Shown: positions 1-17,134, counted from the stretch's first letter. The stretch is DNA of 64,000 bases from Perca fluviatilis (GCF_010015445.1 NC_053119.1:22653050-22717049); one strand, 5' to 3'. Numbers and translations: made by a program. Notes: a model not told the origin generated them from the sequence alone.

Positions 1-220
1 CTACACCACCGATTCATTTTCCGATAGGTCTTCTCTGGAATAAGGAAAACAACTCAATCAATGATAATACTGTGACTGTACATCTAACCTCTAATTTGGA
101 ATTTGGAAAAGTGGATGAATTATTTATTTTGAATTTATTCTTATAAAATATTAGTTGTAGTAATTTAATTGGTGATGTACACACATACATACAGCAAGGT
201 GATATATAGCCTATATAGTA

Positions 221-471
221 GGGCTGCAACTAACAACAATTTAATATCAATTAATCTGCCATTTTTGGGGTTAATTTATCAATGAGTTAGTCTTTAAAAT
301 GTCAGAACCAAAGTGACATTACATTTGTTGTGTTTGGCCAACAGCCCAAAACTTAAACATATTAAATTTATAATTATATAAAACAGAGAAAATTAGCAAA
401 TACTCACACATGAAAAGATAGCACAAGCGAATGTTTGGCATTTTTGCTTGATAAATTGTCAAAACTGTTGT
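221..471 (+). repeat. Dispersed teleost repeat (GGGCTGCAACTAAC family), near full copy
   Basis: It begins gggctgcaactaac and continues through the ccaacagcccaaaac, cagcaaat-like and gtttggcatttttgcttgat blocks that I recognise from a very common fish repeat. Related, more decayed copies lie at about 4137-4240, 21194-21396 and 46690-46930. No coding capacity. Confidence 0.5.
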
Positions 472-1917
472 TCTATTGATAAGCTGACGGCATGCAGTGT
501 GTTTCAGAAGAAAGATGAAAAACTGTAGGTCTGAGTGGAGCCATACGTAAGTAATAATAGGATCTGTGAGCACCTACTGATGTTGCTTGTTGTTGGGGAG
601 TGGGAGAGAGCGAGAGACATGGCAGTTTTCAGACCACAGATTGTAAACATAACATGTAATGCAAGAGCCAAGCTGTTAACTGTATCCTACATTTCAAGAG
701 GTGTTAATGAAATTAAGCAGGTGGGTGTGTTTACAACTGTATGGTTTCCAGAACCAGCTGTTGTTCATTTGAGAAGCCAGAGACTTCCCATGAACTCTTC
801 TCTTTCCAAATCTTTGTCTTGCATCGTTAGGACTTTATGGTCCACTTACAATGTTAAGGGCGTCTGTTTCCTCATTGCCAGTTCATGTACCCACAAACTG
901 CTGACCCTTCCTTTACGTGCGAGGAGTTATGCGATATAAATAACATGACTTGATTGCAGAACCGTTGTACAGCCAATGCAAAGGTCAAATGAAGAGGTTT
1001 TCTCTCGCTACATAAACCAGCCTTCACTTCTAATCCTACGGTGTCCTTCAGCACCGCCTCATTTCACCCCCTCTTCTGCCACAGGTTGTCGAAAGGAAGA
1101 TGGCTGGCCACACCGAGCTCATTATAACCTGAAAGAGCTCTCGCCTTTCAAATGGTGATGTGTCCCTGCCTGAGATTACTGAAAGACTTCTATCATCCCG
1201 CAGCATAAGTGGACCTTGAACTAAATCACAGCACACTTTTACTGCCAGATTTTTAGGCTGCACTGATGAAAGGAAACACACAAGATAAAGACAAATCAGT
1301 TACAGTACAAAAGAACCAATCTCGATGCACTTCACATCAAACTGCATAATGTGATTTACGCTTAGACTGAGAATGATCAAGCATAAAGAAATCAAAGAGG
1401 TTTAAAATATTACAGAATCAGTAAATAACATAAAAATAAAGCTAGATTCATACATCAGCATGGCTGATATCATCTGATTTAGCTTTTAGCACCCGGAAAT
1501 TGAATCAGCGTATCGCATTTCTTGTAGTTAAAAAATGACAAAGATATATTTACGGTAATTTAGAAACAGTGTCACCATTACATAGTTTGGTCCATGAGAG
1601 AGAGCAGACAAGTTTATTTTTGAGCTGTAAAATTTCTCCTTTAGTAGGCCTACATATATTGCTTACAATTCTGATATTTACAGTAGGGGTATTTTAGGGT
1701 TAGTCTCATTGAGTTCTTTTAGATTCTTCATTTTAGACAAATCCTGGGTTGTTTTAAGATGCTAATTAGGCTGTTAAATAATTTTATACTCACATTTCTG
1801 TTCAATTCTGATTTGTGGAATATTTTTTGTTGTTATCTGTCTTCTGCTGTTTCTATATAACTTCCTGTTACTGCTGCCTCTTGGCCAAAACACTCATGAA
1901 AAAGATTGATTTTTTCT

Positions 1918-2012
1918 TTTCTTTTTTTTTTTTGAACCTGGGCCCGCTGCGTCGAGGAGTAGACCTTTATATGTGAGCGCCCACTCTACCAACTGAGCTA
2001 TCCGGGCTCCTA
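1918..2012 (-). mobile_element. tRNA-derived SINE fragment
   Basis: Read on the - strand, a tRNA-like head starts cccggatagctcagttggta (box A) and carries a box-B-like caggttcaaa, followed by an A-rich tail. Its head matches the longer SINE at 33.07-33.25 kb, including the ctcctcgacrcagcggsc block. A mismatch-rich stem and the A tail argue against a working tRNA gene. Confidence 0.65.
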
Positions 2013-3175
2013 AGATTTAGAATTTCGATGAGGCTCTCCTGGTTAAATAAAATGAAATAATGAACAGGTTTGTATATCACTACTATTTAGCTTACAGGGT
2101 CTGTCTCCTGGCAAACTGGAGCATTCATTCGTGGGCTTATTACTGGTAATAGAAAGTGAAAGGATACTGAAATGCTGATACAGATTATTTATGAAGGTAC
2201 TGAGCTTGTGGGTATGTCCTGGTCCATTGTGATGTGCATAAACTATCATCAGCTCTGTAAACTGACACAAATCATATCTGGTTCAGTTCTTTGACAGATT
2301 GGCAATTTATTTTTATCAGATGGAGTCTCAGCTGCTGCTGAAGTGGAATCCTGTAATTTCATTTTCAAACTAAAGTGTATTGGTTTCCAGATTCTATAAC
2401 AAAAACAATATTGTTTTTCCCCTTTGTGGCAGCAAGGATGCACAGATTTATCTTCTCCTAAAGCTGCAGGGACTTGAATGCACAGCTACAGATTAATGCA
2501 AATGAGCCAGAGTACTATTTGTACCACATATCTTTGCATTAGTGCATAACAAATTCGGAACTCTGTCATCTCACATATCCTAACACAAGCTGCCAAAAAG
2601 AAAGGAGCATTTTTTAGGGTCACTTACGCTTTGACGAAGAGGTAAATAGACTGATGCATCTTTCATTTGAGTTCAGTTCATGTAAAAATGTAAAGTAAAA
2701 AAGTACTATTCTGACATAAATTCTGGAACCGGTCTGAGGAGTATATTTGATGTTTCCATCCAAAAGCACTGATAGTAATAGAGCACATGTACTCAAAAGG
2801 TTGTAACTTGGGGCCCTTATTCCTAATGTGATGTGTTCTGATTGTTTTTGCTAGTACATTGCGTTTGTTTTCTGTTCCTAGTCCTACTTCATTACGGTTA
2901 CATGCACTACCTTGTGTCATGTCATTTCTGAGGCTTCCAAAACAAGAAAGCATTCAATACTTTGTTTTGTAGTTTGGCTGCTGCAGTTTGAAAGGCGTTT
3001 CCTTGAGAGCCATTTTTCCATCAATAATTCTAAGGTGCTGTCATTTTTCAGTGTAGGAAGACTAACACAAACTCTGCTCAAAGGTCATGAGTTAGATTTC
3101 ACTGACTGTTTGTGTTTTTGTCTGCTGTACTGAAATTCCTGCTGTCTGACATTTCTAAGTCAATTTTACATCTAA

Positions 3176-6882
<3,707 letters not shown>

Positions 6883-8893
6883 GTCACTGTCTGTCACATG
6901 ACGACCGCCAACCTCCAGTTTGGCACGCATGTCTGTAAAGCTGCAAGAATCAGCAAATCGTTAACTAAGATTTAAATCACAAATCACCTGGGTAACCACA
7001 GCTGGTATCTCCATGGGAGAGTTGGCAGTGTGCAAATAATACTTTATACATAACAGACAGGTAGCTGGAAAAGACTGTTAGGATTGTAGATCAGTTCATT
7101 AGACAACCTGATGATGTAGCCTAGCTATATATTAAGGGATTATGGTCAAGTCTATTTTATTTAGAAAGTGCAAAACCACACATTTTCTCACCGGACATCA
7201 TCTCACTTAAGACCCTTAATTCAGATATAGACAAAGTCCACAAAAAAAACTTGAATTTCAAAAAGGGAGAAACATTCAGAAGTAGAATTACAAAATGTTG
7301 TAAATAAAGTACATAAGGTACAGTATCATGTCCCATTGGTCATTAGCCTACTCAAAAGGCCATTAAGGTATAGCTTGACAATAGCCAATTCAGTTAAACT
7401 AAAAGTGTTGTGTTTTCTCAGCTACCTAACTAGCCATCTGACTAATTTAGCAGTTTCTAGTCAAAGTAATGCAAAATAATGTTGATGATATCTGATGAAT
7501 TTCTTTTAGCGCACCAATACAGACATTTAAGAAAACAGAAGACCTCCAAAAGGACACCCATACAGTAGGAGGTTACATAACCCCATGCTTACTATAACAA
7601 ACTATAATTTGTTCAACTCTGATAAGCATATTACAGTTCAGAGACTCTTGCTGTTGTTTGGGAAAGCGTAACAGATGCTTAGAAATTCAAATGTCCCTAT
7701 AAGAAGTTATTTTACATCATTTATTTTTAAACACAGGTTCTCTGTCTCATTTTCTGTTTTCTTTGTACTCTGTGTTTTGTTATATAGAGAGAGCAACATG
7801 GCAGGGAAACAGTGTGTCGAGCAGGATAAATTAGAGCATTTCTAGCATACTTTTCCCAAGCCAACAGGGAGGAAGCTCAAACATCAGGCTCCGCGTTTAC
7901 TTAAATTCCTTATTAAGAGTGCAGTGCACACACAAACGTATACACACGATTACTGCCGACCAATGATACTGCTAACTCTGTTCCTGTCAGAATCATAGCA
8001 ACTCACTGGTAAAGAATTAGGTCATTTTAATATATGGTTTCCCTCTGACTAAGGAAAACATACTTTATCAATATTTTAAGAATTTTGCCATTTCGCCAAC
8101 TAATGGATAATTTTCTGCAAAGCATCTGATCTGTATTTGCCTTTCATCTCAAAATAGCTGCACTCTGTCTCAACATGCCTTCTTTTTAAAATATAAATTT
8201 GGGTTTTAAGTCTGGCCAGCTCATTGGGGAGTGGTCATTATTAATGAGTAGAAAAGAACAGAATAATGTGAAAGTTGCACTGCCTGCCAGAGGCCCCTAA
8301 CTCTTATTTAACCTGAATGATTTGACTCACATTTGAGTCACGCTACAGACCTTTCATGGAGTTTCTGTGGCAAAACACCATCTGCTGTCCTTTAAGTTGT
8401 TTTTTTATTACCTTTGAGAGCAGTCATAGGACTCTCAAGGCTGTGTGTGACTGTTGTTAAAACATACAAGATGATTTATGATGCCAGAAGTGAACTGTTA
8501 CATATAAAAGCCACAGGGAACTTTTTCTTCTTTTGGCAGACAGTGCTCGGACTTCCGGAACGTACTGTAGTTACACAATCATAGAGCACGCTCTGAACAA
8601 ACCTACATTTTTGTGCAGTCAATTTTTCATGCAGTTCCCCGTCTGCGACACTGTGCACCCTGTCTGTCTGACTGTGGCTCAGAGTCTCTTCCTCGAGGAA
8701 GATATCTCTCTCGGGTCATGATAATTTAATGTGGGCAGAGGTTTGACAAATGGCTTTGAGAGGCAGTGTGGACTATGCGAGTCATAGATAGGAGAGCTGG
8801 GATGCTGCAGAGGGATCCTGGGGCTGCTTTGCTGGTGGAAACATGGTTTACTAACAATGGACATACCCATGGAGCCTCCTCATTAGACATTAA
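6883..8893. other. shisal1 3' UTR or flank without recognised genes
   Basis: No coding frame, RNA or clear repeat boundary was recognised. Part is presumably 3' UTR of shisal1, or intron if the donor at 6879 is used. Confidence 0.4.
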
Positions 8894-10381
8894 AGGGAAA
8901 TTTCACCGCTGGAAAGCTGAATATATCTTTAAATTGGGTCACTAATGTAGTAGAAATGTGAAAAGAAAATTGAAATTGGTGCCTTCTAGGCCGAGATAAG
9001 CCAGAAAATGTGTTTTTGGCTCATATGGATGAAAGACACCAAATCCCAGAATGCACTTGCTTTGCTGCTGTATGAGGCCACTCCCAAGCCACGCCTACCC
9101 TTTACAGACAGACAGTGAGACCATCAACTCAACAAGTGTGTTTTATTGTCATTTCAACCATATACACGACAAAACGTTTCACCGTGGCTCAAGTGGTGTT
9201 ACACATTTAAAACATGCTTTTTTTTGGCCACAGCTGATACATTATCCGGACTTCTTTCAGCGGATTGATTGATAGCTCCAGAGTGAACAGAACTGTGTCC
9301 ATGGCAACGCTCTGCTATGCATGGCAACGGTGTGTTATCCTTACCAATGGTCTGTTATCAAGAAATAACAGACCGCATTCTACATTAGAATTCAACCAAG
9401 CCATGTAATAAAAGAAGGCTAACACATAGCTACTAGCATTAGCTCTTGGTGGGCTGTGGTATAAACATCGAGTATAAACACAGCCGTACATTTGCGTGGG
9501 ATGTAGCTAGAATTGTCGGCATTTTACAGTCACAAACTCCACCAGCAGTTAGCAGTTAGTTGGACACAAATCGCCCCATTTCTGCAACAGGCAGTCCGGG
9601 GTAACACAGCCCACCTCCACTAGTAGTCTTACCCGGTGACCGAGCAGCAGGCTGGATTGTCCACAGCAATATTTCCACAACAATAAAAACACAGCACAGC
9701 AGTCTCTGAACTCACGTTGGGAGTTTTGTTAAAGTTGGATGTAGTCCAGTTTGTTTAATGAGCGGGACACTTGCAAGCAGGATTGGTGAATGAGATGGCT
9801 GGCTAGCGTTAGCTTTCCACCGGCACACTCGTTCAATGCTCCCCGCTGATGAGGTCACTTTACCGGCCACAGGAATCGAGCACTACCGCTGGTCTCCGTG
9901 CAGGCAAAGCTCGCGTAGTGTGTGGAGTATTGCGTCTGTAATAAAGTGTCCTGCATATTCTCCGATGTGTACCAATGTATCCCGGTGTTACACGTGTGTG
10001 GTAGTTTGAATGCACATAATTGTTGTTCTAAAATTTCCGTCGGGATGAACAGTTTCTGCTCCTGCTGAGAAGCTAAGAGAGGATTCAAGATGGCTGACAC
10101 TCGTTTTTTCCTCGGCAATCTCCGGAAAAAGCCGACAGTCCAACCCCCTTTGGGCTATGCGGAAGTGGCTCCTAATAAAGGCTGTAGTCTTTTGCCTCTG
10201 GGCAAAAAAACCTCAGATGACGCAAAAATCGTCATTTTGCGTCATCTGAGGCTTTTTTCCAGACCCACAATACAGAGATCTCCCCTCTCAGGGGGACATG
10301 AGGGAGGAAAGCATGGTCATTCAAAAATACTACCAGGTTTCTACTGATACAAAGCTTAATGCTAATCGGTGAAGTTTCCCT
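8894..10381. mobile_element. TTAA-flanked non-autonomous DNA element, 1.49 kb
   Basis: TTAA (8890-8893) then AGGGAAATTTCACCG at the left; CGGTGAAGTTTCCCT then TTAA (10382-10385) at the right. The 15-bp ends are inverted with one mismatch. The TTAAAGGGA terminus resembles the T2/Kolobok MITE signature. No transposase frame is seen. A near-perfect hairpin lies at 10211-10251. Confidence 0.75.
10211..10251. repeat. Hairpin-forming inverted repeat inside the 8.9-kb element
   Basis: The arm CCTCAGATGACGCAAAA is followed by a 7-nt loop and its exact complement. Flanking A and T runs extend the pairing imperfectly. Confidence 0.75.
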
Positions 10382-10385
10382 TTAA

Positions 10386-11711
10386 GTCAGTTCAATATGA
10401 TAGGACTCATCAATCCTACAGGTCGACCTGTACTGGCAGTTCTCCAGCTTTAAGCCACAGGATGTCTATAAAAAGCTGTTTGGATCCGCAGCAAAATGCT
10501 CATTGACAAAGTGGGCCTAGAAAACGAGCATGCTAAGTTAATGGTAATTCATGTGGACGATGAGTGATGGGAAATGCTTAAGGATGGATGGTAGTGTGAG
10601 ATAATCTTGTGCATCTTTTTTTTTTATAAAAGTGTAACTGCTTTTTAATAAACAGGACAGCTTTTACAGAGCAAGATTTGATTATCTTAGAATATTCTTA
10701 TATAATCACTCACATCAGTAAAAAAAAAAAAAAAGTGACAGATGCTGGGAGCTAAATTCAGTTACAAGCAGTTTCTGGGACAAGATTAAAATAGCCTGTT
10801 TGCAGTTTCACACAGCGAAGCACTTCTCACAATCCAGATAATGCTTACACGTTTTGTTAAATGTGTTAAGTAACCATGGCTGATACTGTATATACACCAC
10901 ATCTGATGTTGCCCACACAGTGCGTCATTAAATGGCCCATGTTTTATTTACAGGGGTACAGATCTTTATCCCCAGAGAAGATGTAGTGGTAATGGCTCAG
11001 AAAACTTAGTTGAACATCTGTTGGCCAAATGTAAACAAACAGAGATGGGGTCAAGTCCCACAACTGGCGCAGCAGCATCTAAAAACAACCCAGTCGCACA
11101 GCAACTCAGGAATCCAGCACAAATGATTACCAGTGCAGCAGAGCAATCCTCATAGCAAGTCAAAGTATCAAATCATTTCTCCACATTCAGAGATCTATTT
11201 CTTTAGAGAAAGTGCAGCTTGGCATTCAGTGTGTGGGTATATTGTTTACCATTTTGCTACGTGAGCGGGCTGGTATATACTGCTGCAGATCTGCTGGGGG
11301 TTCAATGTGGGCGGCCTGGGAAGCAGTTATTACTTTCTCTCCGTGGATAGGCCTACACTTTATTGAAATCTCCTATTCATGTTTTCAGACCAGTTTGAGC
11401 AAATAAAAGAAAGTTAACTGGTGCCATTCTTCACTAAGTGATGTGCAATGCAGGTGAGAGAAAAACAACAGGTCTGCCAAGCCAGACATAATGGTTAATT
11501 GTCACTTAGGATAGATTAATAAGAGGTATTTGTACCACAGGGGGTACTTCTGCAGTTGAAATATTGTTGTGTAACTCAGCTAATTTAGAAATCTTGATTT
11601 GGTTAAAAAAAAAAATATTTATGTTTAGGGGGAAAATAAACATACAAAAGTAGCATTTTAATTTAGTGGATTTAGTGTCACAACTTCACAGAAGACATTG
11701 CGATGCCGCGA

Positions 11712-11747
<36 letters not shown>

Positions 11748-11974
11748 AAAAAAAAAAAAGAGAAAAAAAATAAAAAAAAAAAAAAAAAAAAGAAAAAAAA
11801 ACAGGTGCACATAAGTCAAAATAGATCGCTTAAAGTAATTATTATATAAAAATATTAAGATAAATTATTAAAACATCCATCTTCTTTCATTCTAAGTGGT
11901 AGTACAAATGCTAAATTGAACCTGAAAGGGGACCAAGCTTAAATATTGTCCATTATTGTAACAATTACCACATT
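10386..11974. other. Intergenic, no gene recognised
   Basis: AT-rich sequence with short A runs and the GA/A-rich simple repeat at 11715-11803. No coding similarity noticed. Confidence 0.5.
11715..11803. repeat. (GA)n followed by A-rich low-complexity tract
   Basis: About 14 GA units run directly into an interrupted poly-A stretch. Confidence 0.9.
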
Positions 11975-12038
11975 TATATACTCAACATGTTAATTAGTGA
12001 GCCGTAGAGGTGCTGGTTGGTGGATTTTGTTATCTTAA

Positions 12039-14191
12039 AGGGGTGATAGAATGCAAAACCAATTTTACCCTGTCATAGTTGAATAACGACAGTTCGGAGG
12101 GTAAATAGGACATACATAGAAGCTCAAAATCCCACTGACACCCCTTTACTATGAAAATCTCATATTTTTAAACTGCCTCTGAAAACGGGCGAATCCCAAC
12201 AAAGCTGAGTTGCTTGCGCAAGCATCTCAAAATCCGGAACCTTAAGAGAACAGTCACGCCCCAACATTTACATAGGCTACACAACTGACCTGAGATCAGG
12301 TAGTCTTCTGAATCTAGCTAGGTCACGCAGATCTCTGCTATTCCATTACAAAATTCACTTCTGAAACTTTTTTATGCGAGAAATCAACCATATAAAGCTC
12401 GAATATGGGCCGCTTTACAAAAATGGATGGCTAATTGCAAATTTTCTCCGACTGTGTGTCGGAGTTTAGTGCCGGTGTTGGTGCTGCCTGGGTTGCTACA
12501 TCGCCAAGCTTGTTACGCCCGCAATCTTTTACCGCAGCCCGCAGGTTCCAGTTAATCTTATAATGGGTATGTGTGTTGAGTTATTTAAACAAACAATTGG
12601 GAAAATAAACGCCTCTTGTCCGCGAGTCTCATTGATAGATCCGCGGTGAGATGGAGTCCATCAATGAGAGCTAGCTAGCCTCCTCCTAACTCTGACATTC
12701 ACAAAAATACATTCAATTGAAATCCGAAATCGGACAAGTGTTAGCTAAGCTTTGTAAGACCTTGAGGAACCTGTAATATTCATGCCGTGACGAAATTCAA
12801 ACTGTAAATATACTTTAGTTATGCGAAAGTGAGCAAGCTGCGGTATTTCCCCATTGTAATGAATGGGACATATAGCAAGCAGCTGTTCGTCCCTACAAAG
12901 ACGCCTATACGTTCATAAAAAATGCCTTAAAATCAAATCGGACACAACGGTTAGCTTTATAAGACATTGGGGAATGATGTTGTATAAGTGGCGTGGCGAA
13001 ATTCAAACTGTAAATATAATTTAGTTATGGCGACAATGTAGCCAGCTAGCGCGGTATTTCCCCATTGTAATGAATGGGACATATAGCAAGCAGCTGCTTG
13101 TCCTACAAAGACGCCGCGCGTTCATAAAAAGTGCCTTAAAATCAAATCGGGCACAACGGTTAGCTTTATAAGACATTGGGGAATGATGTTGTATAAGTGG
13201 CGTGACGAAATTCAAACTGTAAATATAATTTAGTTATGGCGACAATGTAGCCAGCTAGCTGCGGTATTTCCCCATTGTAATGAATGGGACATATAGCAAG
13301 CAGCTGCTTGTCCTACAAAGACGCCTCGCGTTCATAAAAATGCCTTAAAATCAAATCGGACACAACGGTTAGCTTTATAAGACATTGGGGAATGATGTTG
13401 TATAAGTGGCGTGACGAAATTCAAACTGTAAATATAATTTAGTTATGGCGACAATGTAGCTAGCTAGCTGCGGTATTTCCCCATTGTAATGAATGGGACA
13501 TATAGCAAGCAGCTGCTTGTCCTACAAAAACGCCTCGCGTTCATAAAAATGCCTTAAAATCAAATCGGACACAACGGTTAGCTTTATAAGACATTGGGAC
13601 ATTCAAAACCGTAAATGTATTATTTATAGATATAGTTATGCGGCGCGGCTGGCGGGGAGCCCCGTAATGCAGTATCCACAAAGGGTGACTTTGCGCTGGG
13701 TATGGAGCCCGCAGCTGTCGCTTTCTCGTCAGACTGTGTGGAGCTCCTAAAGTCCGACACGTCTTACCAAATTTGCAATTAGCCATCAATTTTTGTAAAA
13801 CGGCCCATATTTGAGCTTTATATAGTTGATTTCTCGCTTAAAAAGTCTCAGAAGTGAATTTGGTAATGAAACATTGCAGTGTCTGGAATATGAGATTCGG
13901 TCGCCTCCTAATGTATGTGTATTGGGGATTCGCTCAACCAATCAGCGCGCGTCTCTAATGTCTGCGTATGGCAAGTCGCTCAACCAATCACCGCGCAGCT
14001 CATCTAAATATTCATGACCATACCATATTTGGAAGAAAAGCTCTTGTTACAAATAGGGCCAAAACACAGGGATGCATAAGGGCCCATAAAACATCAACCA
14101 GGCCATATTCAGCCCAACCAATGTTACATACCCCATTAGGAGACCATAAGGAACAGTGTGAAATACCCTATATAATCATTCTATCACCCCT
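12039..14191. mobile_element. TTAA-flanked non-autonomous DNA element, 2.15 kb, with internal satellite
   Basis: TTAA then AGGGGTGATAGAATG at the left; CATTCTATCACCCCT then TTAA (14192-14195) at the right. The 15-bp inverted ends are perfect. Further in, the arms remain partly complementary (the gtttcgct/aaattg blocks around 12360-12440 and 13790-13880). The centre is a ~210-bp tandem repeat. No transposase frame is seen. The terminus TTAAAGGGG fits the T2/Kolobok-type signature. Confidence 0.8.
12722..13641. repeat. ~210-bp tandem repeat, about four units
   Basis: The block ccccattgtaatgaatggga recurs at 12849, 13060, 13270 and 13479 (spacing 211, 210, 209). Each unit also carries ttcaaactgtaaatata and a cacaacggttagctttataa block. 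The first unit is the most diverged and the central ones are nearly identical. Confidence 0.9.
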
Positions 14192-14350
14192 TTAAGGCTA
14201 GCTGCTTCCCCGTTTCCAGTTATAAGCTAAGCAGCTGTTCCAGCTACATATTTACCATTCAAACACGAGAGAGGAATGTATCTTCATCTAACTCTCGGCA
14301 AGAAAGTGAAAAAGCATATTTACCAAAATGTTGAACTAGTCCTTATAATA

Positions 14351-16282
14351 ACATTCAGTTTAAAATGCACGTCAGGAACATGCTGCGTGGTGTCAGTGAA
14401 GTGGTCCTCGGAACCTGGGAATCACTGTACTAAGCTATGACATTGCCACAGGAATAAAAACATTTTGGCATCACAAATCCTAGCTGGGCTCTCATGTAAC
14501 CCTTAAACAGCAATAAACTCAGCTGTTCCTGGAAGCTCCTGTTATATCGCCGTAAAGTGCTCAGCAGCATTATAGCCCTGATTGGTTGTCCACTCGTGGC
14601 TATTAGGACATTAAAAGTTTGGCCAGGATCCCAGTTTGTGCCAACCCTCTTTGCCCAGTAGTCCATCTCTAGCAATTAGTGGTACTTGAGAGCAGCAGCA
14701 TCATGGATATCCTGACACCAGAAGGAAAAAAAAAAAAAAAAAGGAGCTGGCAGTGAGAAGCTCCTATATTATCACTTATTTTACATTCCCTGCTTAGTGT
14801 GCCCACTCTGACACTCTCAGAACTGAAAGAAATATCTGATTTGCTGCTGTCATTTCAGCCTGGCTTTACTGCTTATTTTAAATAAAAATTAGTTTGTCTT
14901 TAGTCCGTGATGATCACAAGTTGCTGTGGGGAAAAAATAAATAAATAAATCGCTGTACAATTAAGATAAAACATAAGCTGATCCTTTGGTCATGTTTGGT
15001 GGAAGACCCCTGCAACCCTCAAGGAGAAGTGGGTATAGCTAATGGATATATGAATGGATGGATGGGTGATTCAACCTTGGTTTAATGTGTACTTAGCATC
15101 AGCCGAAAGTGCCATAGATAAAAGTGGGAGAAATGAGATGTTGGGCAACATCAAATAGCACCACTGCACATCAACAGAACACGTGAAAGAGTTTGTTGGT
15201 GACTCATAAATCAATTGGCACCAAGTGACAGCAGCACCTCATGCCAATAACCACCTACTCACTCAAGCTTGGTAGCTTTCTGGGCCAGCTGAGCTTAGCC
15301 ATGGATGGAGCGGTCCATGTGAGGTGGCATCTGTCACCACATTCAGCATATACCTGACTCACCAGCAATCGTAACACTGCCTCTTACAGTCAGACCTGTG
15401 ACTCAGCGTTATTACACAGTCTAGTAAACAGAGTCTCCATCACTCCGCTCAGTCTGTCTGTTACACCACTTTAGTCGTAGGTAACCATCCCTAACACCAA
15501 CATTCAAACACCTGCCGGTCTGTCTGCCGAGGAAATGACACTCTCATTTGGGAAGCTGAAACAGCATTTCACATCTTTTTTCCCCAGTTTTTCCCCAGTC
15601 AGTCAGAGTGTGATCAAAGCCTAGTTGTGTCTCCTGCATATTCACGTCCATCTTTGAACTCACTGGTTGGCTTTCTGTGGGAATAATAGAATTGTACATT
15701 ATGAAATTATTCCTGGCCTGTCTGTCCACAGAGAAGCATGCCAAGACCTTGTCCAATTAAAGCAACACTCTCCATGTGGTGTGAGTTTATTAACATCATA
15801 GATGCTACAAAGCCAGAGAGTTCTGCTACAGGCTAAAAGGAAAGAGCAGGAGAATAGGTTTAGCTCCTTAAAAGTTGTACAAGCATAGAATGACTTTTGG
15901 CACTGCCACGAGCAAGTGAGGTTGCAGCAATTTTATTTTTGGGCTGTTTGTCATCTTTTATTAGATTGTTGTCATACATTTACTTTGCGTTTTAGTTTTT
16001 TTTTCAAGAGTTATTTGGAATAACCTTCAAATGGAAACTTATTTTCCCCATCAACAATGTAGTTGCATTATTTTGGGTTGCAGAAATGGGTGGGATGGAA
16101 TTCATAGATGTGGGGTGCATGGACTGAAAGTCTTTTCAAGAATTACAGACTTGTTAAATATTCCTGTAAATCTGATTGCTTTTTGAAAAGCAAAGCTGCC
16201 CCATTTAATTAGTCTTTGTGTTTTTGGGCCTTGAGCTGATTTTCAAGCCAATATGTTGTTATATAAAGATCAATGTGGATCA
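14351..16282. other. Intergenic, no gene recognised
   Basis: AT-rich, with a short poly-A at 14727-14741. No coding similarity and no element boundary recognised. Confidence 0.5.
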
Positions 16283-16290
16283 TTAAGAAC

Positions 16291-17134
16291 CAGTGTTGGG
16301 GAAGTTACTTTTAAAAAGTAGTGTTTGTTACTCGTTACTTCTTAAATCCGTTACTTCACTTCGTTACCCCCTATGGAAAGTAACTTTTTAAGTTAACTTT
16401 TTACTTGTTACTTTTAAAAGCAGAGACTGAAGTTAAATATACAAAAACTATCTTTGACCATAAAGCCAATCTATGGTTCATCAGTGAAGTGTCTGAACTA
16501 CACTGCAGACTGGATTCTCTACTCACAGGTGACTGCTGATTCATTATGAACGGGTTGAATGCACATCAGCAGGTCATCGGCGTTACACAGTGTTAGTGTA
16601 TGTAATGTCTGTATCGACTTGTACCGGTCGCGGAGCCACGATCGTCCGAGCATTGTCGAAGACACATGCAGCCTCTTTTCTGGAAATCCTTGTGGTCCGC
16701 TGGGTGTAGCCTATGTATGAGCCCATCTCCACAGCATCCATCTGTGAGGTTGTCAGCTTTGTGTCTGCCTGGCATGCTCTGTTTGTAGGATGGCCAATTT
16801 AACCGCCAGTCCTCAGCGATGTAGTGGCATGTGTCACGTAGCTCTCAGCTCAGAGCGCCGTCCAGCAAAAAGCCACGAAGCTTAAAACGCTCTCAAAAGT
16901 TAGCATTGGCTGCTTCTCGCTTGTCATGATTGCTCTGCTACCAGCCTCTGTCACGTACTGTGTGGAGCTTGTGAGCGCGCAGCTGAGAAGGCAGTGTCAC
17001 TGTCAAATCTGTCCCTGGAAAAAGTAACGTTGCACCAAATTGAAAAAGGAACTACGTTTCGTTACCAAATTTTCAGTAGTAGCGCATTACACTACTTTTT
17101 ACCTGAAAAAGTACTTGCGTTACACACAACACTG
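16291..17134. mobile_element. hAT-type non-autonomous element, 844 bp
   Basis: The ends are CAGTGTTGGGGAAGTTACTT and, at the right, ...AACACTG. They are flanked by a perfect 8-bp duplication TTAAGAAC (16283-16290 and 17135-17142). The sub-terminal regions repeat GTTAC/GTAAC motifs in both orientations (cgttacttc..., ...gcgttac). The 8-bp duplication and CAGTG...CACTG ends are diagnostic of hAT. No transposase frame remains. Confidence 0.88.

Larger units (their letters stand above)
11975..14350 (-). mobile_element. Common fish TIR element split by a younger TTAA element
   Basis: The left piece (11975-12038: ttagtgagccgtagaggtgc ... ggattttgttatctt) and right piece (14192-14350: ggctagctgcttccccgttt ... 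aaaatgttgaactagtcctt) are consecutive parts of the abundant percomorph repeat whose terminus reads like 'ggaatagttcaacattttggg'. The 12.04-14.19 kb element sits between them. Related copies occur at 54288-55553 and 58528-59445. Confidence 0.6.

Noticed and set aside
535..939. 134-codon frame as a possible shisal1 first exon
   Set aside because: No signal peptide followed by a donor in the required phase, and no similarity to the expected N terminus.
1937..2012. tRNA-like sequence on the - strand
   Set aside because: Boxes A and B are present, but the sequence continues into an A tail and shares its head with the SINE at 33.1 kb. Cloverleaf pairing looks poor, so it is a SINE head and not a tRNA gene.
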